Shown: positions 1 to 9,526, numbered from the stretch's first letter. The stretch: DNA of 64,000 nucleotides from Lysobacteraceae bacterium (GCA_016789405.1 JAEUPQ010000031.1:1-64000); one strand, 5' to 3'. Notes: generated from the sequence alone by a model not told the origin. Program-made: numbers and translations.

Positions 1-160
1 GCGAGGAACGCGCGGTGCCGAGGATGCGCAGCCCGGCGGGCAGCAGCCCGTCGCGATGCAGGCCGTACAGCGACGGCAGCAGCATGCGCTGTGCGAGGTC
101 GCCGGTGGCGCCGAAGATCGTCAGCAGCGTGGCGGGAGAGGGAACGGCAAGTGGGCTCAT
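1..160 (-). CDS. zwf: Glucose-6-phosphate 1-dehydrogenase, N-terminal fragment
   Basis: Only the first 53 codons are in the window; the gene continues past position 1. The translation has the dinucleotide-binding start typical of G6PDH (IFGATGDLAQRMLLPSLYGL, about residues 15-34), which binds NADP in the first step of the pentose phosphate and Entner-Doudoroff routes. The ATG at 160 follows the stop of the upstream beta-hexosaminidase gene by one base, so the two are probably co-transcribed. The family assignment is strong, but the fragment cannot show the active site. Confidence 0.85.
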   Translation of the reverse strand, partial: MSPLAVPSPATLLTIFGATGDLAQRMLLPSLYGLHRDGLLPAGLRILGTARSS

Positions 161-161
161 G

Positions 162-2468
162 TCAGTGCGGTAGAAGTCGGATGCGATCCAGCACCCACAT
201 CGCGGGTCGGGTGTCGCCGGTGAAATACACGCAGAGGTCCTTCGATCCGGTCTGCGCGGGCAGCGGCAGGGTGAGTTCGAGGAAACCGTTCGCGCCGGGC
301 GATGCCGGCAGCGGTGCAGTCGCGAGCGTCGGGCCGTCGCAACCCGCCTTCAGCACGGCTTCGCCATGCGGTGTGCTGGCCGGCTTGAACTTGCGATGGG
401 ACTCGTCATGCGCGAGCTGGAAGTAGTAGGGAATGCGCCCGACGCGCAGCGAGACCGCGCGGGTCGATGCCAGCGGCGCCTTCACCCATTCCCAGCAGGG
501 GTTGAAGATGTCGACATTGAAGATCGCGCGTTCGCCGTCGACGGTGGTGTCGTCCTCGAGACGCAGCTTCAGCGCGCCGGTGCACATCTTCATCGTCTCG
601 TCGGTGCGTTCGAGCAACGATGCCGGCGTGATCGCGAAGCGGTCGGCCGACTGCAGCGGCTTGCCGTCGACGAAGACCGCTGCGTGCACCGTGGCGGTCT
701 GCGGTAGCGACAGTGCGGCTTCGTAACGCGGCGAAGTCGCCGTCGGCTCGGTGCCATCAGTGGTGTAGCGGATGTCCCGATAGCCGGTGGCGTTCGACAA
801 TGAGACAGAAGCGAGGCCGTCGTTCGCCGCGCTGGCATCGATACTCACTTCGAAGGGCGTGCGCGCAGGCGCGATGCCGAGCATGCGATAGCGGGCCAAT
901 TGCGCGGGCAGACGCGCGAGGAAGTCGTCGTAGCTGCGTGTCTGCGACGTGGACCAGCCCACTTCAGCCAGTGCGGCCATGCGCGGGAAGAAGGCATGCT
1001 GCACGCGATCGTAGGTACGCATGTGCTCGGTCCACGCATTCGCCTGGACGCCGAGGATGTGGTGGCGGCGATCGGCGGCGAGGTCATCGGGCACGGGCTC
1101 GAAGTCGTAGAGCTTGCGCAGCGTGACGGTGGTCGGGCGTCCCGGTGGTTCGTTCGGCGACTCGGTCTGCAGGTAGTCGAGGTACAGGTGCGAGACCGGC
1201 GACATCACCACGTCGTGGCCCTTGCCTGCCGCCTGCAGGCCGCCCTCGATGCCGCGCCACGACATCACGGTCGCGCTCTGCGGCAGCTCGCCTTCGAGGA
1301 TCTCGTCCCAGCCGACCAGTCGCTTGCCGCGTGCGGCGAGGAACTTTTCGAGGCGGGCGACCATGCGACTCTGCATCTGCATCTCGGTCTTCAGGCCGAG
1401 CGCCTTCATCTGTGCCTGCACGCGCGGCGATGCGATCCACTGGTCCTTCACCGCCTCGTCGCCGCCGATGTGCACGTAGCGCCCCGGGAACAGTGCGACA
1501 AGTTCCTCGAAGACCTGCTCCATGAACACCATCGTCGAGTCTTCGGTGTTCAGCAGGTTGACGAACACGCCCCACTCCGCGACAGGCTTGAGCGGCTCCG
1601 TGGTGGTGCCGAGTTCCGGATAGGCGGCGATGATCGCGGTCGCGTGGCCGGGAATGTCGATCTCCGGCACGATCTGGATGTTGCGCTCGGCCGCGTACTG
1701 CACCACGTCGCGGATCTGCGCCTGCGTGTACCAGCCGCAGTAGCGCACTGGTTCGCCATTCGCATTGGTGCCGGCGTCGCCGGATGGCTGCCTGCAACCG
1801 CCGACCTCGGTGAGTTTCGGGTAGCGCTTGATCTCGATGCGCCAACCCTGGTCGTCGGTGAGATGCCAGTGGAAGACGTTGAGCTTGTGCACCACCATCG
1901 CGTCGATCAGGCGCTTGACCTCGTCGACGCTCTGGAAATGCCGCGCGGAGTCCAGCATCGCGCCACGCCAGGCAAAGCGCGGCGCATCTTCGATGCGAAC
2001 CGCCGGCAGTGTCGAACGAGGACCGTTCGCGTCGGTCGCCAGCTGCCACAGGGTCACCGCGCCATGCTGCAGCCCCCTGGCGCTTCTGGCACGGACAAGC
2101 GCGCGTTTCGCGTCGATGTCGATGACATAGGCCTCGTCGTTGTTGCCGCGCAGCGCCGGATCGATCTCAAAGGCGATGCTGCTCGCGGATTGCTTCATGC
2201 CGGTGCCCGGCGCGAACCCGTGGCTGCGTTTCACCAGGTCCGCGAACAGCGCCGCTGCCGGCTTCGATGAGGCCTGGGACGCATGCAGCGCCGTTCCAGC
2301 GTCGAATCGCAGGCTGCCGCGGTTCCGGACCAGCGATGTCGGGATGGGGATCAGCGTCGATGAAGCGCTTTCCGGCGTGGCGAGCGGCTTTCCGGCGGTG
2401 GATGTTCCGCAAGCGAACAGCGACAGCGGAAGCAGGAGCAGGGCGGCGGATACGCGGGACGTGGCCAT
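162..2468 (-). CDS. Beta-N-acetylhexosaminidase, GH20 lipoprotein
   Basis: A 768-residue GH20 enzyme expected to release terminal GlcNAc from chitooligosaccharides or muropeptide sugars. The N-terminus is a lipoprotein signal with lipobox SLFAC and Cys20, so it should be membrane-anchored and face the periplasm or surface. The GH20b-type N domain precedes the catalytic barrel, which carries HLTDDQGWR and the catalytic Asp-Glu pair in HIGGDEAVKDQW (about residues 332-343). A chitobiase-type C-terminal beta domain follows (about 535-610, YTTDGTEPTATSPRY), then an extra all-beta tail. It sits downstream of the TonB receptor in the GlcNAc cluster, on the same strand as the receptor, and ends one base before zwf. 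Family and role are clear; the exact substrate is inferred. Confidence 0.93.
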   Translation of the reverse strand: MATSRVSAALLLLPLSLFACGTSTAGKPLATPESASSTLIPIPTSLVRNRGSLRFDAGTALHASQASSKPAAALFADLVKRSHGFAPGTGMKQSASSIAFEIDPALRGNNDEAYVIDIDAKRALVRARSARGLQHGAVTLWQLATDANGPRSTLPAVRIEDAPRFAWRGAMLDSARHFQSVDEVKRLIDAMVVHKLNVFHWHLTDDQGWRIEIKRYPKLTEVGGCRQPSGDAGTNANGEPVRYCGWYTQAQIRDVVQYAAERNIQIVPEIDIPGHATAIIAAYPELGTTTEPLKPVAEWGVFVNLLNTEDSTMVFMEQVFEELVALFPGRYVHIGGDEAVKDQWIASPRVQAQMKALGLKTEMQMQSRMVARLEKFLAARGKRLVGWDEILEGELPQSATVMSWRGIEGGLQAAGKGHDVVMSPVSHLYLDYLQTESPNEPPGRPTTVTLRKLYDFEPVPDDLAADRRHHILGVQANAWTEHMRTYDRVQHAFFPRMAALAEVGWSTSQTRSYDDFLARLPAQLARYRMLGIAPARTPFEVSIDASAANDGLASVSLSNATGYRDIRYTTDGTEPTATSPRYEAALSLPQTATVHAAVFVDGKPLQSADRFAITPASLLERTDETMKMCTGALKLRLEDDTTVDGERAIFNVDIFNPCWEWVKAPLASTRAVSLRVGRIPYYFQLAHDESHRKFKPASTPHGEAVLKAGCDGPTLATAPLPASPGANGFLELTLPLPAQTGSKDLCVYFTGDTRPAMWVLDRIRLLPH

Positions 2469-2558
2469 GGATACCTGTCTGTACGAAGTGGGTGTGGCGC
2501 GACGCGGCGGGCGTGGGTCTCGAGTTCGACTCTACGTCAAGCCGCTGCGGCGCACCGG

Positions 2559-2589
2559 AAAAAAAGCGGGCCCGGTTTCACCAGGCCCG
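2559..2589 (-). terminator. Rho-independent terminator after the TonB receptor gene
   Basis: Read on the minus strand, a 9-bp GC stem with one wobble pair (CGGGCCTGG / CCGGGCCCG, loop TGAAA) is followed after GC by seven T. It lies about 80 bp past the receptor stop and before the hexosaminidase start, so the two genes are probably at least partly separate transcripts. Confidence 0.8.
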
Positions 2590-2630
2590 AAGGGGGATCG
2601 TTCCAGCACCCGGAGGAGGAGAGAGATGAG

Positions 2631-2656
2631 CCGGGCCCGGCGCGGGGCCGGGCCCG
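2631..2656. repeat. GC-rich hairpin directly after the TonB receptor stop
   Basis: Two copies of CCGGGCCCGG-like sequence face each other over a short loop (GGGCCCGGC / GCCGGGCCC). There is no T-run. It may protect the 3' end of the receptor mRNA, with the true terminator further on at 2559-2589. Confidence 0.5.
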
Positions 2657-2666
2657 TTGTGGAGCA

Positions 2667-5411
2667 TCAGAACTTCATGCGGAAGGTCAGGTAGTACTGG
2701 CGGCCGTTCTGGTAGATCGAACGCGGACGGTCGCGGTTCTCGGCGTAGTAGGCGGTCTTCGGGTTGTTGAGGTTCAACGCGTCGAGTGCGATCGAGTAGT
2801 TGTCGTTGAACTTGTAGCCGAACGATGCGGAGACGTTGTCGATCTCGTCCTGGTAGAACGCCGAGGCACGATCCAGGCCGCTGAAGAACTCCGAGCGGTA
2901 CGTGTAGTTCAGGCGCGCGTTGAAATGCTCGTTCTCGAAGTAGCCACCCAGATTGTAGGTGTTGCGCGAAGTGCCGAGCATGTCGTAACCGTCATCCGTG
3001 GTGCCTTTGGCGAAGGTGTAGTTCGCGAACACGCCGAAGTAGTCGCCGAACGGCTGTTCCCATGCCACTTCGAAGCCGCGGACCTTGGCATTCGAATTGA
3101 CATAGGTCTGCACGTCATAGTTCAGGAAAGCACCGGTCGGGTAAGTGGAATTGATCGTGAAGTACGAGCGGTTGATGTTCGTGAATGTGACATAGTTGTC
3201 GATGTCCATCAGGAAGCCGCTGACCGACAGCAGCGCACGTTCACCGTAGTACCACTCGAACGTCGCATCGAAGTTGGTCGACAGCACCGGTTCCAGGTCC
3301 GGGTTGCCGCCGACGCCAGTGAGGTTGCTGTCGTTGAGCGTGACTGCACCCGCGATCGCCGAGTAATCCGGTCGGGTCAGGGTGCGCGACAACGCGAAGC
3401 GCAGCAGCTTGTTGTCGTCGATCGAGTAGCGCAGGTTCAGGCTCGGCAGCCAGTCCTTGTACACGTTGCGGACGATGTCCTGGCGATAGGCGCCGAAGGC
3501 CGAGGTGGTGATGGCGCGCGGGTCGGTGGCCGAGGTGTTCACCCAGTTCGCCGCTTCCATGTCGGTGCGCACGTAGCGCAGGCCGAAATTGCCGGCCCAC
3601 TTCTCGCTTTCGAAATTCGCCTGGAAGTAGGCGGCCGTGCTGCGCTCGTCCAGGCCGTACTCCGCCGGGAAGTAGCGGCGCGTGACCGGATCGCGGTTTG
3701 CCAGGCGGTTGAACTGCGCCAGCTGCTCCGGCGTGTAGTACCAGATGTTGCGCGGGAAGTTGCCGCCCAGGCCGGAGGCGAAGTTGCCCGGGTAGTTCCG
3801 GTAGCCCTGCGGCCAGGTGCTGGGGTCGAACGGACCGGGCGTGGCACTGAAGCTCGGGCCCTGCGCCACGACGTTCTCGAGCGTCCGCTCATGGCGTGCG
3901 TCGCGCAGGCCGAACTGCAGCGAGGTGAAGGTGCCGTCGAGGAAGACTTCGCCATCGAGCTTGAGCCAGCGCTCCTTGTCGACCACATCGACATCCTGGA
4001 AGCCGAAGATCCAGTCGAGGTTGATGTTGGTGCCCGGGGTGCCCGGCGCGCCGGTGTTGGTGTTGCCAAGATTCCAGTCGGCCGCGCCGACGCCGTTGAG
4101 GCGCCAGCCAGCGCCGCTGCCCAGGCCCACGTCCCATTCGGCCACGTCCTGCGTCGGCGTCTTGCCGCGACCGGTCGAGGTGCCGAGCTGGCCGCTCAGG
4201 CGGAAGGAGTCATTGACGTCCCACTGGAAGTCGCCGCTGATGAAGTTGCTGCTCGACTCGGCGCCCGGTCGCGAGATCTGGTCGTAGATGCCGTACTGGC
4301 GGGTGGCTTCCGGCGTGAAGGTGGCGCTGACCAGCGTGTTGTTGCGGATCACGTAGCCCGGTGCCGGAGCCTGCGGATTGGTCGTCGCGTTGATGCGTTG
4401 ACCACGATTGAGGATCCTGCTGCCCCACAACATGTAGTTGCGGTTGTAGTTGTCCGCCTTCATCCGCGAGGTGAAGCCGGTCAGGGAGAACTTGAAGTCG
4501 TCGGTCGGCTTGAACTCGGCCGAGACCAGTCCGCCGGTGCGCTTGCGCTCCTGCTCGAACAGCGCCGAACCGATCAGCGTCGGGTAATACACGCCAACGA
4601 GATCCGGGTTTGAAAGGCTGAGGGCGGTTGGTGTGACACCATCGGTCTCGAATCGCTGAATCTGCTCGTAACCCAGCAGTTCCTGTCCATCGCGGCGCAG
4701 GTGGCGCTCTTCGCTGAAGGCCTGGACCATGAAGCCGAAGCTGCGCGCGTCATTCGTCCAGTTGGCGAGTGCCGAGAGCTGCGGATCGGTCTTGCCCGGC
4801 AGGTTGGCGTGCACCGCGCCGAGCGAAATGTGCGAGGTGAAGCCATCGCCGAAGTTCAACGGGCGACGGGTGACGATGTTGACGTTGCCGACCGCGCCGC
4901 CTTCGACGAGGCGTGCTTCCGACGACTTGATCACTTCGACCTTCTGCACCAGTTCGGACGGGAGCAGCGAGTAGCTGACGCTGCGACCGACCGTGCCGCT
5001 CTGGTTGAGCACGAACCAGTCGCCGGAGCCGATGTTGTGGCCGTCGATCAGGGTCTGGGTGAAGCTCGGGCTGGTGCCGCGCATGCTGACGCGATCGTTT
5101 TCGTCGAAGGCGCCTTCGTTCGCGCTGGCGGCGCTGATGTTCACGCCGGCGATGCGCTGCAGCGAATCGGCCACGTTGTGGTCGGGCATCTTGCCGATGT
5201 CCTCGGAGGTGACCACTTCGATGCGGTTCTTCGCTTCGCGCTTGGCGTCCTGCGATTTCTCGATCGAGCCGCGGATGCCGACGACGACGACGGTATCCAG
5301 ATCGTCCGCCTCCTTGTTGCCCGCCGACGCGCTGTCCTGCGCGAAGGTCTGCCCGGCGAAGCCCAGGCCCGCCAGGATGGCGATCGAGAGCGCGGTTTTC
5401 TGCAACTTCAT
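2667..5411 (-). CDS. TonB-dependent outer-membrane receptor, probable chitooligosaccharide/GlcNAc uptake
   Basis: A 914-residue receptor of the Xanthomonas/Caulobacter carbohydrate type. Residues 1-24 are a Sec signal peptide ending QTFA. A DLDTVVVVG segment near residue 40 is the likely TonB box region, the plug domain follows (about 55-180, ITSEDIGK-type start, VSMRGTSPSFTQTLIDG), and the rest is a 22-strand-type barrel ending in aromatic Phe914 (TFRMKF). It lies between the sugar kinase and the beta-hexosaminidase genes, so transport of chitin-derived sugars is the natural inference. Substrate specificity cannot be read from the sequence. An AGGGGAG-type ribosome site precedes the ATG. Confidence 0.9.
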   Translation of the reverse strand: MKLQKTALSIAILAGLGFAGQTFAQDSASAGNKEADDLDTVVVVGIRGSIEKSQDAKREAKNRIEVVTSEDIGKMPDHNVADSLQRIAGVNISAASANEGAFDENDRVSMRGTSPSFTQTLIDGHNIGSGDWFVLNQSGTVGRSVSYSLLPSELVQKVEVIKSSEARLVEGGAVGNVNIVTRRPLNFGDGFTSHISLGAVHANLPGKTDPQLSALANWTNDARSFGFMVQAFSEERHLRRDGQELLGYEQIQRFETDGVTPTALSLSNPDLVGVYYPTLIGSALFEQERKRTGGLVSAEFKPTDDFKFSLTGFTSRMKADNYNRNYMLWGSRILNRGQRINATTNPQAPAPGYVIRNNTLVSATFTPEATRQYGIYDQISRPGAESSSNFISGDFQWDVNDSFRLSGQLGTSTGRGKTPTQDVAEWDVGLGSGAGWRLNGVGAADWNLGNTNTGAPGTPGTNINLDWIFGFQDVDVVDKERWLKLDGEVFLDGTFTSLQFGLRDARHERTLENVVAQGPSFSATPGPFDPSTWPQGYRNYPGNFASGLGGNFPRNIWYYTPEQLAQFNRLANRDPVTRRYFPAEYGLDERSTAAYFQANFESEKWAGNFGLRYVRTDMEAANWVNTSATDPRAITTSAFGAYRQDIVRNVYKDWLPSLNLRYSIDDNKLLRFALSRTLTRPDYSAIAGAVTLNDSNLTGVGGNPDLEPVLSTNFDATFEWYYGERALLSVSGFLMDIDNYVTFTNINRSYFTINSTYPTGAFLNYDVQTYVNSNAKVRGFEVAWEQPFGDYFGVFANYTFAKGTTDDGYDMLGTSRNTYNLGGYFENEHFNARLNYTYRSEFFSGLDRASAFYQDEIDNVSASFGYKFNDNYSIALDALNLNNPKTAYYAENRDRPRSIYQNGRQYYLTFRMKF

Positions 5412-5538
5412 GTGTGTACTCCCCTCATCATTGGAATGTCGGAGCGCGCTTGACGCTGCAACGCTGCCGGGCTGTGTTGACGATTGCGAAGCTTGGTGCG
5501 GATTGCGGACTTCCTGTCCCGTTGCTGTCGATCCTCTG

Positions 5539-5558
5539 GTCTGGACATGCGTCCGGAC
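5539..5558 (-). terminator. Hairpin after the sugar kinase gene
   Basis: The arms GTCTGGAC and GTCCGGAC (one wobble) face each other over ATGC, just past the kinase stop. There is no T-run, so termination here is only possible. Confidence 0.35.
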
Positions 5559-5561
5559 GTG

Positions 5562-6605
5562 CTATCCGGACTCGATCCGTCGCGCCTCGCGCTGGTGCAT
5601 GTACCAGTTCGCGGCGCCGATCACGCCCAGTTGACCGTGCTCGACCAGCCGCACGGGAATGCGTTCCAGCGCCGTGCGCATCGGTCCCTTGTCGAGGAAC
5701 CGCGCGACGAAGCTGGAGTGGAGGAGGAAATCGCTGATCTGCGGCAGGATGCCGCCGGCGAGGTAGACGCCGCCGTTGGCGCCGTAGAGCAGCGCCATGT
5801 CGCCGACGACGCTGCCGAGCAGGCCGCAGAAGATATCGAGTGTTTCGCGCGCGAGCGCGTCTTCGCCCGCGAGGGCTGCGCGGGTGATCTCGCCGGGATG
5901 CGCGTAGCGTTGCGGCTCGCCGCGGATCGCGCACAGCGCGGCGTGCAGATTCATCAGGCCGGGACCGGACAGCGCCGATTCCACTGGCACGTGGCTGCGC
6001 TGCTTCATCAGTTCGGCAAGCAATGCCATTTCGACGGCGTTGCCGGGCGTGAGCGCGGCCTGGCCGGCTTCGGTCGGCAGCACGAGACTGCGACCTTCGC
6101 TCTGCACGGACAGCGCGGCGCCCAGGCCGGTGCCGGGGCCGAGCACGAGGATCGGTCCGGAGGCTTGTGCGTCCGCCGGGCCGCTGAGCAGCACGGCGTC
6201 GCGCGGATCGACTTCGGCGATGGCATGCGCCACGGCTTCGAAGTCGTTGACCACGCGCAGCTCGCGGAAGCCGAGGCGTTCGCGCAGCGCGGCGGGCACA
6301 AGCGGCCAGGGCAGGTTCGCCGCGATGAGCGAACCGTCTTCGAGGAGGTAACCAGCGCTGGCGATCACCGCTTCGTCGACCTGCACGCCATCGTCGAGGC
6401 GGGTGAGGAAGTCTTCGAAGATCTCGGCGGGCGAGGGGTAATCGGCGCAGGCGTACTTGCGGTAGTGCTGCACCTTGACCGGAGCGCCCGCGCCAGCGGG
6501 ACGGATCAGGCCGATGCGCACGTGCGTGCCTCCGACGTCGGCGGCAATGAACGGACGCGTGGTCGCGTTCAGAGGTAGCACCGTCGTCGGCTTGGGGTTG
6601 GCCAC
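5562..6605 (-). CDS. glk: Glucokinase-family sugar kinase (GlcNAc/glucose kinase)
   Basis: A 347-residue cytoplasmic kinase of the glucokinase family (not ROK), expected to phosphorylate GlcNAc or glucose with ATP. The phosphate-binding loop DVGGTHVR is at residues 23-30. Further family segments are ASAGYLL, the sugar-binding and catalytic VNDFEAVAHAI (Asp near residue 140), adenosine-site LGPGTGLGAAL and TEAGQAALTP. The start is GTG at 6605, preceded by AAGGA. In this cluster it should supply GlcNAc-6-phosphate for NagA. It is divergent from nagP, with a perfect LacI-type operator 62 bp upstream of its start. The family is certain; the preferred sugar is inferred from context. Confidence 0.88.
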   Translation of the reverse strand: MANPKPTTVLPLNATTRPFIAADVGGTHVRIGLIRPAGAGAPVKVQHYRKYACADYPSPAEIFEDFLTRLDDGVQVDEAVIASAGYLLEDGSLIAANLPWPLVPAALRERLGFRELRVVNDFEAVAHAIAEVDPRDAVLLSGPADAQASGPILVLGPGTGLGAALSVQSEGRSLVLPTEAGQAALTPGNAVEMALLAELMKQRSHVPVESALSGPGLMNLHAALCAIRGEPQRYAHPGEITRAALAGEDALARETLDIFCGLLGSVVGDMALLYGANGGVYLAGGILPQISDFLLHSSFVARFLDKGPMRTALERIPVRLVEHGQLGVIGAANWYMHQREARRIESG

Positions 6606-6666
6606 AGCAGGTCCTTTGTCGAGGGGCGACCGTGGGGAGGTCGGTCCGGCGGAGTGTGGCGATCTC

Positions 6667-6682
6667 TTGACAACGTTGTCAA
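6667..6682. promoter_or_regulatory. Perfect palindromic LacI-type operator (kinase side)
   Basis: TTGACAACGTTGTCAA is a perfect 16-bp palindrome with the central CG typical of LacI-family sites. It sits 62 bp upstream of the kinase start in the divergent kinase/nagP region. The likely ligand is the LacI-family protein encoded at 8414-9526. Confidence 0.75.
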
Positions 6683-6900
6683 CAAATCACGGGCATGCAT
6701 TACCGACGCATGGAGAATCGGCGCATGCGTGTGGTGAATCAGGTTTTCGTGATGGGATTGAAGGCAAATATGCGGACAAACAGCTGCAATTGAGCGCCTT
6801 ATGAAATCAGCTCATGTTGCAGTGCACACAAACCTGGAGTGCCATTCGCCCCCGTATTTTTCGGAGGATTTGCGTCGGGGAGTGGTTTTTGCGCGAAAGT

Positions 6901-6917
6901 TGTGACAACGTTGTTTT
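6901..6917. promoter_or_regulatory. Second LacI-type operator (nagP side)
   Basis: TGTGACAACGTTGTTTT shares the core TGACAACGTTGT with the operator at 6667 but has a weaker right half. It lies about 120 bp upstream of the chosen nagP start. Two sites about 235 bp apart would suit repression of both divergent promoters. Confidence 0.65.
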
Positions 6918-7036
6918 CGCCTGCGGCCCCCGAACTGCCTCGATTGCAGACCACCGCACGGCCACTGCCCTGTTCCGCCGCTGTCCGGTCATTGCCGGAT
7001 GCGCCACGACGACCCGCCTCACGGAGTCCGCACGAC

Positions 7037-8362
7037 ATGACCGCAGTCCGCCACACCACGTCGATCGCCATCATCGGCGCGCTGTTCTTCATTTTCGGGT
7101 TCGTGACCTGGCTCAACGGGCCGCTGATCACCTTCGCCCAGCTGGCCTTCGACCTGGATGAGGTCAACGCCTTCCTGATCCTCACCGTGTTCTTCCTGTC
7201 CTACTTCTTCCTCGCGATTCCCTCGTCCTGGATCCTCAAGCTCACCGGGATGAAGAAGGGCATCGCGGTCGGCCTGTTCACCATGGCGGTCGGCGCGGCG
7301 GTATTCGGGGAATTCACCACGCAGCGCTGGTATCCGGGTGCACTGGGCGGCCTGTTCACCATCGGCGCGGGCCTTGCCCTGCTGCAGACCGCGGTGAATC
7401 CGTACATCAGCATCCTCGGCCCGATCGAAAGTGCGGCGCAGCGCATCGCGGTGATGGGCATCTGCAACAAGGTCGCAGGCATCCTCGCGCCGCTGGCGAT
7501 CGGTGCGCTGGTGATGCAGGGCATCGGCGACCTCTCGGCGAAAGTCGAAGCGGCGGATCCCGCGACGCGCGAAGCGCTGCTCAACGAATTCGCCGCGAAG
7601 ATCCACACGCCGTACCTGGCGATGGCCGGCCTGCTCGCGCTGCTCGCGGTGGGCGTGCTGTTCTCGCCACTACCCGAAATCAAGGCCGCCGAAGTGAATG
7701 CCGGTCGCGGTGCGGACGGCGACGATCGCCGCAGCCTCTGGCAATTCCCGCAGCTGTGGCTCGGCGCGCTGTGCATCTTCGCCTACGTCGGCGCCGAGGT
7801 CATGGCCGGCGATGCCATCGGCACCTACGGTCGGGGCTTCGACCTGCCGCTGGACCAGACCAAGTTCTTCACCTCGTTCACGCTGGGCGCGATGCTGGTG
7901 GGCTACGTGGTCGGCCTGGTGATCATCCCGCGCTTCATCTCGCAGGAACGCTACCTGTTCGTCTCTTCGGTGCTGGGCATCGTCTTCACCGTCGGTGCCT
8001 TCCTGACCACCGGCTACGTCTCGGTGGCGCTGGTCGCGGCGCTGGGCTTCGCCAACGCAATGATGTGGCCGGCGATCTTCCCGCTGGCGATCCGCGGCCT
8101 CGGCCGCTTCACCGAGCTGGGCTCGGCGATCCTGATCATGGGCATCGTCGGTGGCGCGATCATCCCGCGCCTGTTCGCGGAACTGAAGCAGCACTACGAC
8201 TTCCAGTGGGTGTTCCTGCTCCTGATGGTGCCGTGCTACGTGTACATTCTGTACTTCGCGTGGCGCAGCCAGCGCGCCGAGGCTCCGGTCGCCCGCGATG
8301 CGGCAGGAGCGGCGCCGGCCCAGGCTTCCGCGATCGAACGGGCTGCCGGCACCAATGGCTGA
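7037..8362 (+). CDS. nagP: GlcNAc inner-membrane transporter, MFS FucP/NagP family
   Basis: A 441-residue, 12-helix sugar:proton symporter of the FucP-like branch of the major facilitator superfamily. It begins MTAVRHTTSIAIIGALFFIFGFVTWLNGPL, and the helix 1 FFxFGFVTWLN motif and QTAVNPYISILGP near helix 5 are characteristic of NagP/GluP/FucP proteins. An upstream in-frame extension is open back to 6839 but would run through the operator at 6901, so ATG 7037 is chosen; CGGAG lies before it. The gene is followed by nagR after 51 bp, and the transporter, regulator, deaminase and deacetylase genes form one plus-strand unit. Confidence 0.92.
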   Translation: MTAVRHTTSIAIIGALFFIFGFVTWLNGPLITFAQLAFDLDEVNAFLILTVFFLSYFFLAIPSSWILKLTGMKKGIAVGLFTMAVGAAVFGEFTTQRWYPGALGGLFTIGAGLALLQTAVNPYISILGPIESAAQRIAVMGICNKVAGILAPLAIGALVMQGIGDLSAKVEAADPATREALLNEFAAKIHTPYLAMAGLLALLAVGVLFSPLPEIKAAEVNAGRGADGDDRRSLWQFPQLWLGALCIFAYVGAEVMAGDAIGTYGRGFDLPLDQTKFFTSFTLGAMLVGYVVGLVIIPRFISQERYLFVSSVLGIVFTVGAFLTTGYVSVALVAALGFANAMMWPAIFPLAIRGLGRFTELGSAILIMGIVGGAIIPRLFAELKQHYDFQWVFLLLMVPCYVYILYFAWRSQRAEAPVARDAAGAAPAQASAIERAAGTNG

Positions 8363-8413
8363 CATGCCCGCCTGAAAAGTACGGCTGAAACAACGCCAGC
8401 AAAGAGCAGCAGC

Positions 8414-9526
8414 ATGCGCAGACCCACCATCAAAGACGTCGCCGAGCGCGCACAGGTCTCGTTGAAGACCGTGTCGCGCGTGATCAACAACGAAACCTCG
8501 GTGATGCAGGGCACCCGCGCGCGGGTGCTGCACGCGATCTCCGAGCTCGGCTACGAGCCGGACGTCACCGCACGCAACCTGCGCAGCGGCACGCCGTTCG
8601 TGATCGGCCTGGTCTACGACAATCCGAATGCGTACCACATCATGGGCGTGCAGAACGGCGTGCTCGCCGCCTGTCGCGAAACCGGCTTCGGCCTGCAGAT
8701 CCATCCCTGCGACGCGACTTCGCCGCTGCTGGCGGAGGAACTGATCGAGTTCGTGAAGCGCTCGCGCCTGGCGGGATTGGTGCTGACCGCGCCGATGTCC
8801 GAGAACGCCGAGCTGGTGCAGGCGCTGGCCGCGCGCGACGTGGCGCTGGTGCGGATCATCGCCGCGACCGAGGATCCCGACGACGGCCATCCCTGCGTCT
8901 ACGTCGACGACCGCGACGCTGCGTACGAGATCACCGAACACCTGATCCAGCTCGGCCACACCCGCATCGGCTTCCTGTGGGGCGGGCTGGCGCACAAATC
9001 GAGTACCGAACGCTTCGCCGGCTACGAGCAGGCGCTGCAGGATTACGGCATCACCCTCGACAAGCACCTCGTCATTCCCGGCGACTACACCTTCGACGAC
9101 GGCTTCCGCGGCGCGCGCCGCCTGCTCGCCCTGCGCGAACCGCCGACCGCGATCTTCGGCTCGAACGACGAAATCGCCGCGGGCGTGCTGGCCGCCGCGA
9201 CGTCGGCCGGCATGAACGTGCCTTACGACCTGTCGATCGCCGGTTTCGAGGACAGCCCGTTCTCGCGCCAGTCGTGGCCGCCGTTGACCACCGCGAAGCA
9301 GGCGACCGAGGACATCGCGCGCCAGGCCGCGCGCCTGCTGATCGCCGGCATCCGCCAGGATGCCTACGACGAACATCCCATCGCCATGCACAACCAGGGC
9401 TTCGCGCCGCAGCTGGTGGTGCGTGGTTCGACCGCGCCGATGCGCCGCGATCGCGCGCAGGAGCGACAGGTCGAACGCCTGCCCGATCGCGTACCCGAGC
9501 GCGACGATGGTGCCGGCGGCAGCTGA
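8414..9526 (+). CDS. nagR: LacI-family repressor of the GlcNAc cluster
   Basis: A 370-residue LacI/GalR regulator. The helix-turn-helix is at the extreme N-terminus (TIKDVAERAQVSLKTVSRVIN, residues 5-25), followed by the hinge helix and a periplasmic-binding-protein-like sugar domain (from about residue 62, FVIGLVYDNPNAYH). Its position inside the nag cluster and the two LacI-type palindromes in the kinase/nagP gap make it the probable local repressor. The effector, presumably GlcNAc-6-P or GlcNAc, cannot be read from the sequence. The last 30 residues are Arg/Asp-rich and may be disordered. Confidence 0.88.
   Translation: MRRPTIKDVAERAQVSLKTVSRVINNETSVMQGTRARVLHAISELGYEPDVTARNLRSGTPFVIGLVYDNPNAYHIMGVQNGVLAACRETGFGLQIHPCDATSPLLAEELIEFVKRSRLAGLVLTAPMSENAELVQALAARDVALVRIIAATEDPDDGHPCVYVDDRDAAYEITEHLIQLGHTRIGFLWGGLAHKSSTERFAGYEQALQDYGITLDKHLVIPGDYTFDDGFRGARRLLALREPPTAIFGSNDEIAAGVLAAATSAGMNVPYDLSIAGFEDSPFSRQSWPPLTTAKQATEDIARQAARLLIAGIRQDAYDEHPIAMHNQGFAPQLVVRGSTAPMRRDRAQERQVERLPDRVPERDDGAGGS

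Noticed and set aside
5440..5490. TTGACGCTGCAACG-like sequence upstream of the TonB receptor as a further LacI-type operator
   Set aside because: It matches the kinase/nagP operators only weakly and is not a clear palindrome.
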